6,551 bases of DNA. It comes from an uncultured Bacteroidota bacterium (GTDB taxonomy: Bacteria; Bacteroidota; Bacteroidia; Chitinophagales; Chitinophagaceae). Shown piece after piece: positions 1-6,020 of the stretch (the stretch's first letter is position 1; every line of letters starts with the position of its first letter). Both the position numbers and the translations under genes were made by a program. The stretch lies in the NCBI GenBank assembly GCA_903905685.1, contig CAIVHI010000060.1:1-6551 (forward strand). Reading direction: 5' to 3'. The notes under the pieces were generated by a model. The model had not been told where the DNA came from, searched no databases, and saw only the letters and a program-made list of their open reading frames with translations.

Positions 1-1
1 C

Positions 2-238
2 ATTCACAGCGGCAACGTGGTTGCGGGCATCGTAGGCATCAAAAAGTTTGCCTACGACATTTGGGGGGATGCGGTAAATACGGCCGCGCGTTTGGAAGAA
101 AAGTGCCTATCAAATAGGATCAACATCTCCGACTCGACCTACCGATTGGTAAAAGACGATTTTGAGATTGAATATCGTGGAGAGATACCCGCGAAAAACA
201 AGGGCTTGCTCAAAATGTATTTCATATCGAACACCTAA
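2..238 (+). CDS. Class III adenylate/guanylate cyclase, C-terminal fragment
   Basis: This is the end of a class III nucleotidyl cyclase catalytic domain, the enzyme that makes cAMP (or cGMP) from ATP (or GTP). The gene is cut by the window edge. The open frame begins at base 2 with IHSGNVVAGIVG, so the GTG at 17 is an internal valine codon, not a start. The diagnostic stretch YDIWGDAVNTAARLE is visible. Its Asp in 'YDIWG' sits at the purine-selecting position, and the N-x3-R pair in NTAAR supplies the residues that stabilise the transition state in this family. The metal-binding aspartates and any sensor or membrane domains lie upstream and cannot be seen. The protein ends about 55 residues after this motif, as is usual when the cyclase domain is C-terminal. 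ATP rather than GTP specificity is likely but not proven. It converges on the next gene with 35 bp between stop codons and no clear terminator. Confidence 0.88.
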   Translation: MHSGNVVAGIVGIKKFAYDIWGDAVNTAARLEEKCLSNRINISDSTYRLVKDDFEIEYRGEIPAKNKGLLKMYFISNT

Positions 239-273
239 CAACTGTTGAAGTGTTCACCAAACGGAGCATAAAC

Positions 274-876
274 CTATTGGGCTTTCCGCTTGTTGATTTC
301 GTCGCGGATGGATATTGCTTTTACATAGTCTTCATTCTCCAACACTTGTTGCAGCAGATTGTCCAGTTCGGTGAGGCTTAGTTTTGAGATGTCGTTTTCT
401 GCGGGCTCGTCTTTTGCGGACTGACTTTCAGTATGGGGTTCCGATATGGCTGTAGGCTTGTCGGGCCCTTCCATCAACATGCCGGCGGTGTCCAAAATTT
501 TGTTGTAGGTGTAGATTTTGCATCCCGTTCTCACCGCTAATGCAAGTGCATCGCTGGTGCGGGAGTCGATTTCCGTGATGTCGCCTTCAGATTCGCACAC
601 TAGTTTCGCGAAAAACACGCCTTCTTCCAGTTTATAAATCATGACTTCCTTCAACTCGATACCGAAAGTAGACATGAACTTCGTAAACAGGTCGTGGGTG
701 AGGGGGCGCGACGGATTCATATGCTCCAAAGCTACGGCTATGGCCTGGGCCTCATATCCGCCAATTACAATGGGCAAGCGGCGTAGGCCGCTAACTTCGC
801 CAAGTACGACAGCATAAGAATGGGATTGGGTGATGCTGTGCGACAGTGCGACTATTTCAAGTTCAATACGTTCCAT
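274..876 (-). CDS. Bifunctional nuclease family protein (DUF151) with C-terminal UVR motif
   Basis: The 200-residue protein has two parts. Residues 1-135 are a DUF151/BFN domain. Its conserved blocks are RRLPIVIGGYEAQAIA (about 32-47), RPLTHDL (57-63) and IDSRTSDALALAVR (103-116). A low-complexity acidic linker follows at about 137-163. The last 35 residues (about 164-198, LTELDNLLQQVLENEDYVKAISIRDEI in outline) match the UVR motif, the helical hairpin through which UvrB and UvrC interact. Plant BFN members have been reported to have DNase and RNase activity; for bacterial DUF151-UVR proteins the substrate and partner are not settled, so nuclease activity here is inferred from family. No signal peptide is seen, so it is probably cytoplasmic. 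The ATG start is supported by AGGAAG nine bases upstream. It shares a strand with parC but lies 198 bp downstream of it, probably with its own promoter. Confidence 0.9.
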   Translation of the reverse strand: MERIELEIVALSHSITQSHSYAVVLGEVSGLRRLPIVIGGYEAQAIAVALEHMNPSRPLTHDLFTKFMSTFGIELKEVMIYKLEEGVFFAKLVCESEGDITEIDSRTSDALALAVRTGCKIYTYNKILDTAGMLMEGPDKPTAISEPHTESQSAKDEPAENDISKLSLTELDNLLQQVLENEDYVKAISIRDEINKRKAQ

Positions 877-885
877 TTGTCAGTA

Positions 886-891
886 CTTCCT
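886..891 (-). promoter_or_regulatory. Ribosome binding site of the DUF151-UVR gene
   Basis: AGGAAG on the minus strand lies nine bases before the ATG at 876. It is worth noting because strong Shine-Dalgarno sequences are sparse in Bacteroidota, and it supports this start codon. Confidence 0.5.
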
Positions 892-913
892 GCTTGCAGT
901 AGTTTATGGTTCG

Positions 914-943
914 GCAAGTTACGAAATTCCCAATGTCGCCAAA
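914..943 (-). promoter_or_regulatory. Possible promoter of the DUF151-UVR gene
   Basis: On the minus strand TTTG (943-940) is followed after 18 bases by TAACTTGC (921-914), a partial fit (four of six fixed positions) to the Bacteroidota TTTG / TAnnTTTG promoter. The end of the element is 37 bases from the ATG, similar to the other candidate promoters in this window. The -7 match is imperfect, so this is tentative. Confidence 0.25.
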
Positions 944-1074
944 GACTGCCGTGCAGGTATACGGCAAATTGGCGGTTTCGGATTGCAGAGCAGATTGCAA
1001 GGCAATGCACCCCAACATGGCTGTTCCGAAAATGCAACGTGAAGGTACTCATTTCCCCGAAACCGGCTAAGCCG

Positions 1075-3588
1075 TCAAAACAAAGTGGGCATATTTTTTT
1101 CGCTCTGTTCTTCGTTTTCGCGCACCAATGCCACGTCGGTCATCTCTTCTCCGGCAAATGGAGTACCAATGGTTTTCCAACCCGTCACGTCGGCCATTTC
1201 ATGTAGTGCCATCTTTTCCAAAGCCACTTTGCCGTCTTTCCCCTTCCGTTCCACCATCACCAAGGGCTCTTGCACCGTCGTGACGAGTTCCAAGCGGTTG
1301 CCTTCGCCTTCGCGAATGAAGAGGTACTTGGTTTTCAACGTCTTCCCTTCAATCTTGAACCGCTTCAAGTTGTAGTGGCGGGTCTTGGCATCATAATACA
1401 ATGCCGTCACGGTTTTTTCAGGATTGAACTTTTCTATCAATACGATGTTGTCGTTGTCGTACCTGTTGGTGAACTCGAAGTCGGTGAGCTCGTAGGTGCC
1501 GTCTTTGCCAAAAACGATAATGCGGTCGTCGCCCTCAAACCGGCCTATGAACATGCCGTTGCCGTCTTTGTTGAGGCGGCCTACAGCATCGTCATAAAAA
1601 ACCTTGAGTGCCGAAAGGGTGGATTTTCCTTTCTGCTTGAACTTTACCGATTTCACCGGGTACTTGGTCAACTGGTTGCCACCCGCCGTTCTTGCCTTGA
1701 TTTCCAAGTCCTCAAATTCGAAATCGAACGTTTTGGAGCGCGCCTTGCAGCCCGGCGACAATTGTACGGTCACGGTCTCGGCCTCGCCATTGGGATTAAC
1801 GGTAAAGTAAAACACCTTGCTGTTGGGGTTGCCCTTGGTGAGGTCATATTCTTTGTCTCGGGTTATGCCCGTCACATTGAACCGTTTGCCATACGCAATA
1901 CCCGTCTTGCCGTCCATGTATATCATGTTGTAGGTCGTCCGCCCATCGTTTTTCTGAAAGATGGCCACATGGATGATGTCCTTACCCGCAAAAAACTTCT
2001 CCGCCACCTTGGTCACCACCATTTTGCCGTCTCTGCGGAAAACGATGATGTTGTCGAGGTCGGAGCAGTCGAAGGCAAACTCGTCTTTCTTCAACGATGT
2101 GCCTATGAAGCCGTCTTTCAGGTTCACATACAGCTTCACATTGGCAATGGCCACCACTTGGGCGTGCAGGGTTTCGAACTGGCGAATCTCCGTGCGCCGT
2201 TGGCGGTCTTTGCCGTATTTCTTCAGCAGGTTGGTATAGTAGGCAATGGCATAGTCGTTGAGGTGGGCAATGTGGTTCTTGGTCTCCTCCAATGCCGCTT
2301 CCACGCCTCGAATATGCTCATCGGCCTTGAAGGAGTCGTACTTGGATATGCGTTTGATTTTGATTTCCGTCAGGCTCACGATGTCGCCTCGCGTGATGGT
2401 GCGCCGGAACATCGCTTTGAACGGTTCCAAGCCCTTGTCGATGGCGGCAATGACGCCCTCCCAAGTGGTTTCTTCTTCAATGTCGCGGTAAATGCGGTTC
2501 TCGATGAATATTTTTTCGAGGGACGAGTAGTGCCAGTCGTCCTCCAGCTCGCCCATCTTGATTTCCAATTCCTTCAGTAGCAGGGCCTTGGTGTGGTTGG
2601 CAGAATAGCGCAACAGGTCAGACACTGTCACGAAGTGTGGCTTGTCGTCTATAATGATACAGGCATTGGGAGAAATCGATATCTCGCAGTCGGTGAATGC
2701 ATAGAGGGCATCGATGGTCTGGTCGGGCGTTACGCCCGGGGCAAGCTGCACAGCCAGTTCCACGTCCTTCGCGGTATTGTCGGTTACGCTCTTGATTTTG
2801 ATTTTGCCCGAGTCGTTAGCTTTCAAGATGCTCTCCACCAGTTGTGTGGTCGTTACCCCATAAGGCACACTCTTGATGAGCACCGTCTTTTTGTCCTGCT
2901 CCTCAATAATGGTACGCACGCGAATTTTGCCTCCCCTCGCGCCATCGTTGTAGTTGGAAACATCGGCCATGCCGCCCGTAATGAAGTCGGGGAATAGCTC
3001 GAACGGTTGACCCTTGAGGTACTTGATGGAGGCTTCTATGAGCTCGCAAAAGTTGTGGGGCAGTATCTTGGTGGATAACCCCACGGCAATACCGTCGGTG
3101 CCTTGTGCCAGCAGCAGCGGGAACTTCATGGGCAGCGTAACGGGTTCGTTCTTGCGCCCATCATAGCTGAGCTGCCAAAGGGTGGTTTTGGCATTGAACG
3201 CTACTTCAAGCGCGAACTTCGACAGGCGGGCTTCTATATAACGAGGTGCGGCGGCAGAGTCGCCCGTGCGCACATCGCCCCAGTTTCCCTGGGTCTCAAT
3301 CAGCAAGTCCTTCTGGCCTAGCCCTACTATGGCGTCGCCAATCGAGGCATCGCCGTGCGGGTGGTACTGCATGGATTGCCCGATGATGTTGGCAACTTTG
3401 TTGAACCGCCCATCGTCCATCTCTTTCATGGCATGGAGTATGCGCCGCTGCACGGGCTTCAGCCCGTCTTCCACGGCCGGCACGGCGCGTTCCAAAATAA
3501 CATAGCTGGCATAATCCAAAAACCAGTTTTGGTACATGTCGTTTACCGGCACGGTTCCCTTGCCTGCCAATCCGTTGTTTTCTTCCAT
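1075..3588 (-). CDS. parC: DNA topoisomerase IV subunit A (ParC)
   Basis: This is the DNA-breaking and rejoining subunit of a type IIA topoisomerase. With ParE it would decatenate daughter chromosomes and relax supercoils using ATP. Numbered from the ATG at 3588 (837 residues), the visible landmarks are DGLKPVQRRILHAM (41-54), HPHGD (76-80), QGNWGD (100-105) and the catalytic Arg-Tyr in AAPRYIEARLS (Tyr117). The intercalating isoleucine is Ile175 in STKILPHN. The tower and coiled-coil region follows, then from about residue 490 a C-terminal beta-pinwheel with repeated 'G-R-D-G/G-K-D-G' type blades. No GyrA box (QRRGGKG-like) is present, which favours ParC over GyrA. The frame can be opened one codon earlier at TTG (3591), but the adjacent ATG is the better start. 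An exact -7 element lies 33 bases upstream. parE is not next to it on either side within the window. Position 81 is Ala where E. coli enzymes have the quinolone-contact Ser. Confidence 0.95.
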   Translation of the reverse strand: MEENNGLAGKGTVPVNDMYQNWFLDYASYVILERAVPAVEDGLKPVQRRILHAMKEMDDGRFNKVANIIGQSMQYHPHGDASIGDAIVGLGQKDLLIETQGNWGDVRTGDSAAAPRYIEARLSKFALEVAFNAKTTLWQLSYDGRKNEPVTLPMKFPLLLAQGTDGIAVGLSTKILPHNFCELIEASIKYLKGQPFELFPDFITGGMADVSNYNDGARGGKIRVRTIIEEQDKKTVLIKSVPYGVTTTQLVESILKANDSGKIKIKSVTDNTAKDVELAVQLAPGVTPDQTIDALYAFTDCEISISPNACIIIDDKPHFVTVSDLLRYSANHTKALLLKELEIKMGELEDDWHYSSLEKIFIENRIYRDIEEETTWEGVIAAIDKGLEPFKAMFRRTITRGDIVSLTEIKIKRISKYDSFKADEHIRGVEAALEETKNHIAHLNDYAIAYYTNLLKKYGKDRQRRTEIRQFETLHAQVVAIANVKLYVNLKDGFIGTSLKKDEFAFDCSDLDNIIVFRRDGKMVVTKVAEKFFAGKDIIHVAIFQKNDGRTTYNMIYMDGKTGIAYGKRFNVTGITRDKEYDLTKGNPNSKVFYFTVNPNGEAETVTVQLSPGCKARSKTFDFEFEDLEIKARTAGGNQLTKYPVKSVKFKQKGKSTLSALKVFYDDAVGRLNKDGNGMFIGRFEGDDRIIVFGKDGTYELTDFEFTNRYDNDNIVLIEKFNPEKTVTALYYDAKTRHYNLKRFKIEGKTLKTKYLFIREGEGNRLELVTTVQEPLVMVERKGKDGKVALEKMALHEMADVTGWKTIGTPFAGEEMTDVALVRENEEQSEKNMPTLF

Positions 3589-3621
3589 CAATCTTAAAGC
3601 TCTAACAGGTCATGTTCCCTA

Positions 3622-3629
3622 CAAAAATA
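3622..3629 (-). promoter_or_regulatory. Promoter -7 element of parC
   Basis: TATTTTTG on the minus strand is an exact match to the Bacteroidota primary sigma factor -7 consensus TAnnTTTG and ends 33 bases before the parC ATG. No clear TTTG -33 element is found at 17-20 bases upstream. Confidence 0.5.
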
Positions 3630-3769
3630 TTCAATCGGCGGGTAATGACGCGGGATTTTTGTGCACCGGCCGCATGCAGGGCATTTTTCTAGTCGCCTCC
3701 ACCACGAACACCCATCTACCCCACGCACCAATCGATGGCCTGCGGCCGACCACCCTGGAGTGTGAAACT

Positions 3770-3798
3770 TGCAATAGAATGGGTGGGGCGTGCAATAG
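3770..3798 (+). repeat. Direct repeat TGCAATAG, two copies 21 bp apart
   Basis: TGCAATAG occurs at 3770-3777 and again at 3791-3798, start to start 21 bp, or two helical turns. Both copies lie just upstream of the -7 element at 3818. The arrangement would suit an activator bound to one face of the DNA, but two 8-mers could also be chance. Confidence 0.35.
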
Positions 3799-3817
3799 CG
3801 GGCACAATGGGCAGGGC

Positions 3818-3825
3818 TACTTTTG
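3818..3825 (+). promoter_or_regulatory. Promoter -7 element of the small lipoprotein gene
   Basis: TACTTTTG is an exact match to TAnnTTTG and ends 35 bases before the lipoprotein ATG. Transcription would start near 3830-3832. No TTTG -33 element is seen, which may mean that expression depends on an activator. Confidence 0.5.
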
Positions 3826-3828
3826 TAG

Positions 3829-3846
3829 GGTGAAAATCATTTCACC
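3829..3846 (+). promoter_or_regulatory. Perfect inverted repeat at the transcript start of the lipoprotein gene
   Basis: GGTGAAA (3829-3835) and TTTCACC (3840-3846) pair exactly around the four-base loop ATCA. One G-T and one A-T pair could extend the stem outward (3827-3848). It begins at the predicted transcription start, so it could be an operator or a stabilising hairpin at the mRNA 5' end. No T run follows on either strand, so it is not a terminator. Confidence 0.45.
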
Positions 3847-3849
3847 TTT

Positions 3850-3864
3850 ATGACTAAAAAATGA
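3850..3864 (+). promoter_or_regulatory. Four-codon upstream reading frame overlapping the lipoprotein start
   Basis: ATG ACT AAA AAA TGA encodes MTKK. Its stop overlaps the lipoprotein ATG in the ATGA arrangement typical of translational coupling. It begins four bases after the inverted repeat. There is no direct evidence that it is translated, and a frame this short can occur by chance. Confidence 0.3.
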
Positions 3865-4088
3865 AACCAACTCCCATTTTAGGCTTAGTAGCCTTGCTTG
3901 CATTGTTTGCTTTCGCATCCTGCAAAAAGAATTACACCTGTACTTGTACCACCGTTGTGGGTGCATCATCGGTCAATGTCACGCACTCCATTGACAATGC
4001 CTATATGAGCGATGCAAAAACGTCTTGCAACAACTATCAAGACCAAGCCAATAATTCGCTACCCGGAGGAACAACTTGCCACTTGTAG
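3861..4088 (+). CDS. Small cysteine-rich lipoprotein of Bacteroidota type
   Basis: A 75-residue protein of unknown function. Residues 1-20 form a lipoprotein signal peptide: MKPTP, a hydrophobic stretch to about residue 19, then FASC with Cys21 as the probable acylated residue. The -3 position is Phe rather than the usual Leu, so the lipobox is slightly atypical. The mature part begins CKKNYTCTCTT and has four more cysteines at 27, 29, 56 and 73, enough for two disulfides in the periplasm. The 'CKK-x-YTCxC' opening followed by a short Cys-containing tail is a pattern I know from many small hypothetical Bacteroidota lipoproteins, none with a known role to my knowledge. The residues after Cys21 are basic rather than the acidic type linked to surface export, so an inward-facing location is a weak inference. 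The gene has its own candidate promoter and leader and no operon partner. Confidence 0.8.
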   Translation: MKPTPILGLVALLALFAFASCKKNYTCTCTTVVGASSVNVTHSIDNAYMSDAKTSCNNYQDQANNSLPGGTTCHL

Positions 4089-4265
4089 GCTTGCCGTGTA
4101 TAGGCATGAAGGGGGGCAGGTGTTTACAGGAAGCATCTCCTTGTAATATAGGAAGGGGTAGTTGCGAAACCATGTGGGCTAAAGCCTATACTTGCCTTGC
4201 GGTGGTGCACATTAATTTTAACCGCTGCCAGGAGTAAGAAAATAATGCCGACCGATACCCAAAAA

Positions 4266-4273
4266 TAAAGTTG
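4266..4273 (+). promoter_or_regulatory. Possible -7 element of the isoaspartyl peptidase gene
   Basis: TAAAGTTG differs from TAnnTTTG at one fixed position and ends 35 bases before the ATG at 4309, the same spacing as the better elements upstream of parC and the lipoprotein gene. No -33 element is evident. Confidence 0.3.
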
Positions 4274-4308
4274 ATTTGCAGTCGGCAGGAGTATCTTGCC
4301 TCATCAAT

Positions 4309-5229
4309 ATGGCATATTCACTTGCAGTACACGGCGGAGCCGGAACCATCCTAAGGAGCACCATGACTCCCGAACTTGAAGCAGCATACCGCAAAGGCTT
4401 GGACAATGCTTTGAATGCCGGTACGTTGGTGCTATCTCAAGGTGGGTCGGCGGTCGATGCAGTGGAGGCTGCGGTGGCCTCTTTGGAAGATTTTCCGTTG
4501 TTCAATGCCGGTAAGGGTGCCGTGTTCAACCACATTGGAAAACATGAAATGGATGCCGCCATCATGGATGGCTCCAACTTGGCTGCGGGCGCGGTGAGCG
4601 GTGTGGGCAATATCAAAAATCCCGTAAAGGCGGCACGTGAGGTGATGGACAAGAGTGGCCACGTCATGCTGGTTGGCGCCGGTGCCGAGGCTTTCGCCCG
4701 CGAGTGCGGTCTCGAGTTTGAAGACGACGCCTATTTCTATATAGAACAACGGTACAAGCAGTGGCAGGATGCCGTTGCGGAGGAACGGGTGACACTCGAT
4801 CATAGCGAAAAAAAATTCGGGACGGTGGGAGCCGCTGCGTTGGATAGCCACGGCAACTTGGCTGCAGCAACCAGCACGGGTGGGATGACCAACAAAAAAT
4901 TTGGTAGGGTAGGAGATAGCCCCATCATTGGTGCCGGAACCTATGCCAACAACAACACTTGCGCCATATCGTGCACCGGCCATGGCGAGCTCTTCATGCG
5001 CAGCGTAGTGGCCTACGACATCTCCTGCCTCATGGAATACAAGGGCATGAAACTGAACGAAGCCTGCAACTTGGTGGTGCACGAAAAACTGGTGCGCATT
5101 GGCGGCGAGGGCGGCCTTATTGCCGTAGACAAGTTCGGCAATGTATCGCTCCCGTTCAATAGCGATGGTATGTATAGGGCTGCAATTACAAGTGGCGGCC
5201 TCAAAATGACGGCCATTTACAAAGACTAA
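4309..5229 (+). CDS. Isoaspartyl peptidase / plant-type L-asparaginase (N-terminal nucleophile hydrolase)
   Basis: The enzyme removes N-terminal isoaspartyl residues from dipeptides and usually also hydrolyses L-asparagine. The family is made as a precursor that cuts itself into alpha and beta chains. From the ATG at 4309 the protein has 306 residues, typical of the family. It shows LAVHGGAGT near the N terminus, GGSAVDAVEAAV (45-56), and FNAGKGAVF (65-73). The nucleophile is Thr172 in FGTVGAAALD, so cleavage should fall between Gly171 and Thr172. Thr190, Arg200, Asp203 and Thr223-Gly224 (in TGHGE) fall exactly seven positions before the E. coli EcAIII active-site residues Thr197, Arg207, Asp210 and Thr230-Gly231, so the active site is complete. 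The frame extends up to a TTG at 4276, but homology begins right after the ATG. There is no signal peptide, so it is probably cytoplasmic. It converges on the next gene, 33 bp apart. Confidence 0.94.
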   Translation: MAYSLAVHGGAGTILRSTMTPELEAAYRKGLDNALNAGTLVLSQGGSAVDAVEAAVASLEDFPLFNAGKGAVFNHIGKHEMDAAIMDGSNLAAGAVSGVGNIKNPVKAAREVMDKSGHVMLVGAGAEAFARECGLEFEDDAYFYIEQRYKQWQDAVAEERVTLDHSEKKFGTVGAAALDSHGNLAAATSTGGMTNKKFGRVGDSPIIGAGTYANNNTCAISCTGHGELFMRSVVAYDISCLMEYKGMKLNEACNLVVHEKLVRIGGEGGLIAVDKFGNVSLPFNSDGMYRAAITSGGLKMTAIYKD

Positions 5230-5262
5230 AACGCTAAACCAAGCAGGCCAATCTTGCCAGCC

Positions 5263-5544
5263 CTATTCATTAACCTCATTCACCACCCGCACCGGGTCTA
5301 TCTTGATTTTCATGTAGGGGTAATAAGGGAGGAAGGAGAGGCGTTTATGGATGTCGTCCTGATCGGCCGCCATGACCACCATGTAGATGCCCGACCTATC
5401 GAGTTTGATGAAGTTGTGCAGAATCGTACCCTCGGCCTCCAATGCCCTCACGCCTTCCTGTTCCTGTGGGAGGTATTTCAACCTCGTTTCCATATCCAAG
5501 TCTACCAGCACGATATCGACCATAAATTTCTTCATATTTGCCAT
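5263..5544 (-). CDS. Muconolactone delta-isomerase-like small protein
   Basis: A 93-residue protein that resembles muconolactone isomerase, a small ferredoxin-like (alpha-beta barrel) protein of about 90-100 residues. The best-matched part is the C-terminal half: GIYMVVMAADQDDIHKRL followed by SFLPYYPYMKIKIDPV. It parallels the 'Y-x-V-F-D-x-x-x-x-D-E-L-H-x-L-L' and 'LPLFPYMDIEVTPL' segments of classical muconolactone isomerases. The N-terminal KKFMVDIVLVDLD would be the first strand. Nothing nearby suggests catechol or beta-ketoadipate breakdown, so the true substrate is unknown and the family name should not be read as a function. Initiation could be at the ATG at 5544 or at a second ATG three codons later; the upstream sequence does not decide. 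There is no signal peptide. The stop lies 33 bp from the convergent isoaspartyl peptidase stop, without a clear terminator. Confidence 0.75.
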   Translation of the reverse strand: MANMKKFMVDIVLVDLDMETRLKYLPQEQEGVRALEAEGTILHNFIKLDRSGIYMVVMAADQDDIHKRLSFLPYYPYMKIKIDPVRVVNEVNE

Positions 5545-5651
5545 TTTGCAGCTAATTTAAGCCTGTTTTGGTTGGCATTGGCACAAACCGGGGAAAAACT
5601 TCCCACAAAATCGGCAGGGCATAGACAATGATTCAATAGGCCATTGCGACT

Positions 5652-5659
5652 TATTTTTG
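5652..5659 (+). promoter_or_regulatory. Orphan -7 promoter element
   Basis: TATTTTTG is an exact match to TAnnTTTG and lies 30 bases before the ATG at 5690 and 34 before the ATG at 5694. No intact gene follows, only the coding remnant, so this may be the surviving promoter of a dead gene. No -33 element is seen. Confidence 0.35.
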
Positions 5660-5771
5660 GTTGAATTTCATTAATAAAGTCTCCGTGCTATGGATGTTGC
5701 TACCCCCGTTCAAAATGGGTGGCCGGCTCTGCTTGGTTTCAAGGCAGTACAGGGAAGTGAACATTACCTAA

Positions 5772-6020
5772 GATGCGGCCAGGAAAAAAGGTTACCGGGT
5801 ATTAGGGCAACGGCACAGGTTGGGACGAACAACAAACCATTTTCACCCGCACATTTTACTTGGAGGGCAACGTATCGCCCGTTAGCCAAGTCAAGGCGAA
5901 GACGTATTACCCTGCCGACTTCAGCGGGGACGCCTTATATGGAGACCTTTGAATCATCAATGATAGAGCGTTCACCATTAACTTGCCCGAAGAACATGGC
6001 GGTTGCTGGAACGTGGAGCA
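5772..6020 (+). pseudogene. Remnant of an unidentified protein-coding gene
   Basis: Read from 5806 in steps of three, the plus strand gives 48 sense codons of natural-looking protein, including GNGTGWDEQQ and KAKTYYPADFSGDALYGDL. A TGA at 5950-5952 interrupts it, and the same frame then resumes with FTINLPEEHGGCWNVEHY up to the edge of the neighbouring gene. Before 5806 the frame is blocked by TAG (5803-5805). The adjacent frame reads DAARKKGYRVLG (5772-5807) and would join after removal of one base near 5808, so a frameshift is as likely as a nonsense change. That second frame can be followed back, across a TAA at 5769, to an ATG at 5694. The residue make-up (many Gly, aromatics and acids) looks extracellular or carbohydrate-related, but I do not recognise the family. 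A real but short gene with sequencing errors is an alternative. Confidence 0.42.

Larger units (their letters stand above)
5545..6020. other. Gene-poor stretch between convergently oriented neighbours' flanks
   Basis: No intact gene is supported across these 476 bases. Bases 5545-5651 show nothing beyond the probable upstream region of the muconolactone-isomerase-like gene. From 5652 on there is an exact -7 promoter element and then a stretch that looks like decayed coding sequence. An open frame at 5690-6106 (+, 138 codons) exists, but its composition is unlike a protein and it runs into the opposite-strand secreted protein gene, so it is not called. Confidence 0.5.

Noticed and set aside
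239..273. Possible bidirectional terminator between the cyclase and DUF151-UVR genes
   Set aside because: Only a four-base stem (CAAC-T-GTTG) is present, without a T run.
1064..1074. Inverted repeat CGGC-TAA-GCCG directly after the parC stop
   Set aside because: The stem is only four base pairs with a three-base loop and no T run follows on the minus strand, so it is too weak to call a terminator.
1270..2580. 436-codon open frame on the plus strand inside parC
   Set aside because: It is the antisense shadow of a strongly conserved topoisomerase gene; its translation has no recognisable domain and follows from parC codon use.
4098..4191. Eight-base inverted repeat GTATAGGC ... GCCTATAC around 78 bases in the gap after the lipoprotein gene
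   Set aside because: The arms do not extend by a single further pair, the spacing is large, and there is no target duplication or reading frame between them. Chance is the simplest explanation.
4432..5082. 216-codon minus-strand open frame inside the isoaspartyl peptidase gene
   Set aside because: It is antisense to a gene with a complete set of catalytic residues and has no recognisable domain of its own.
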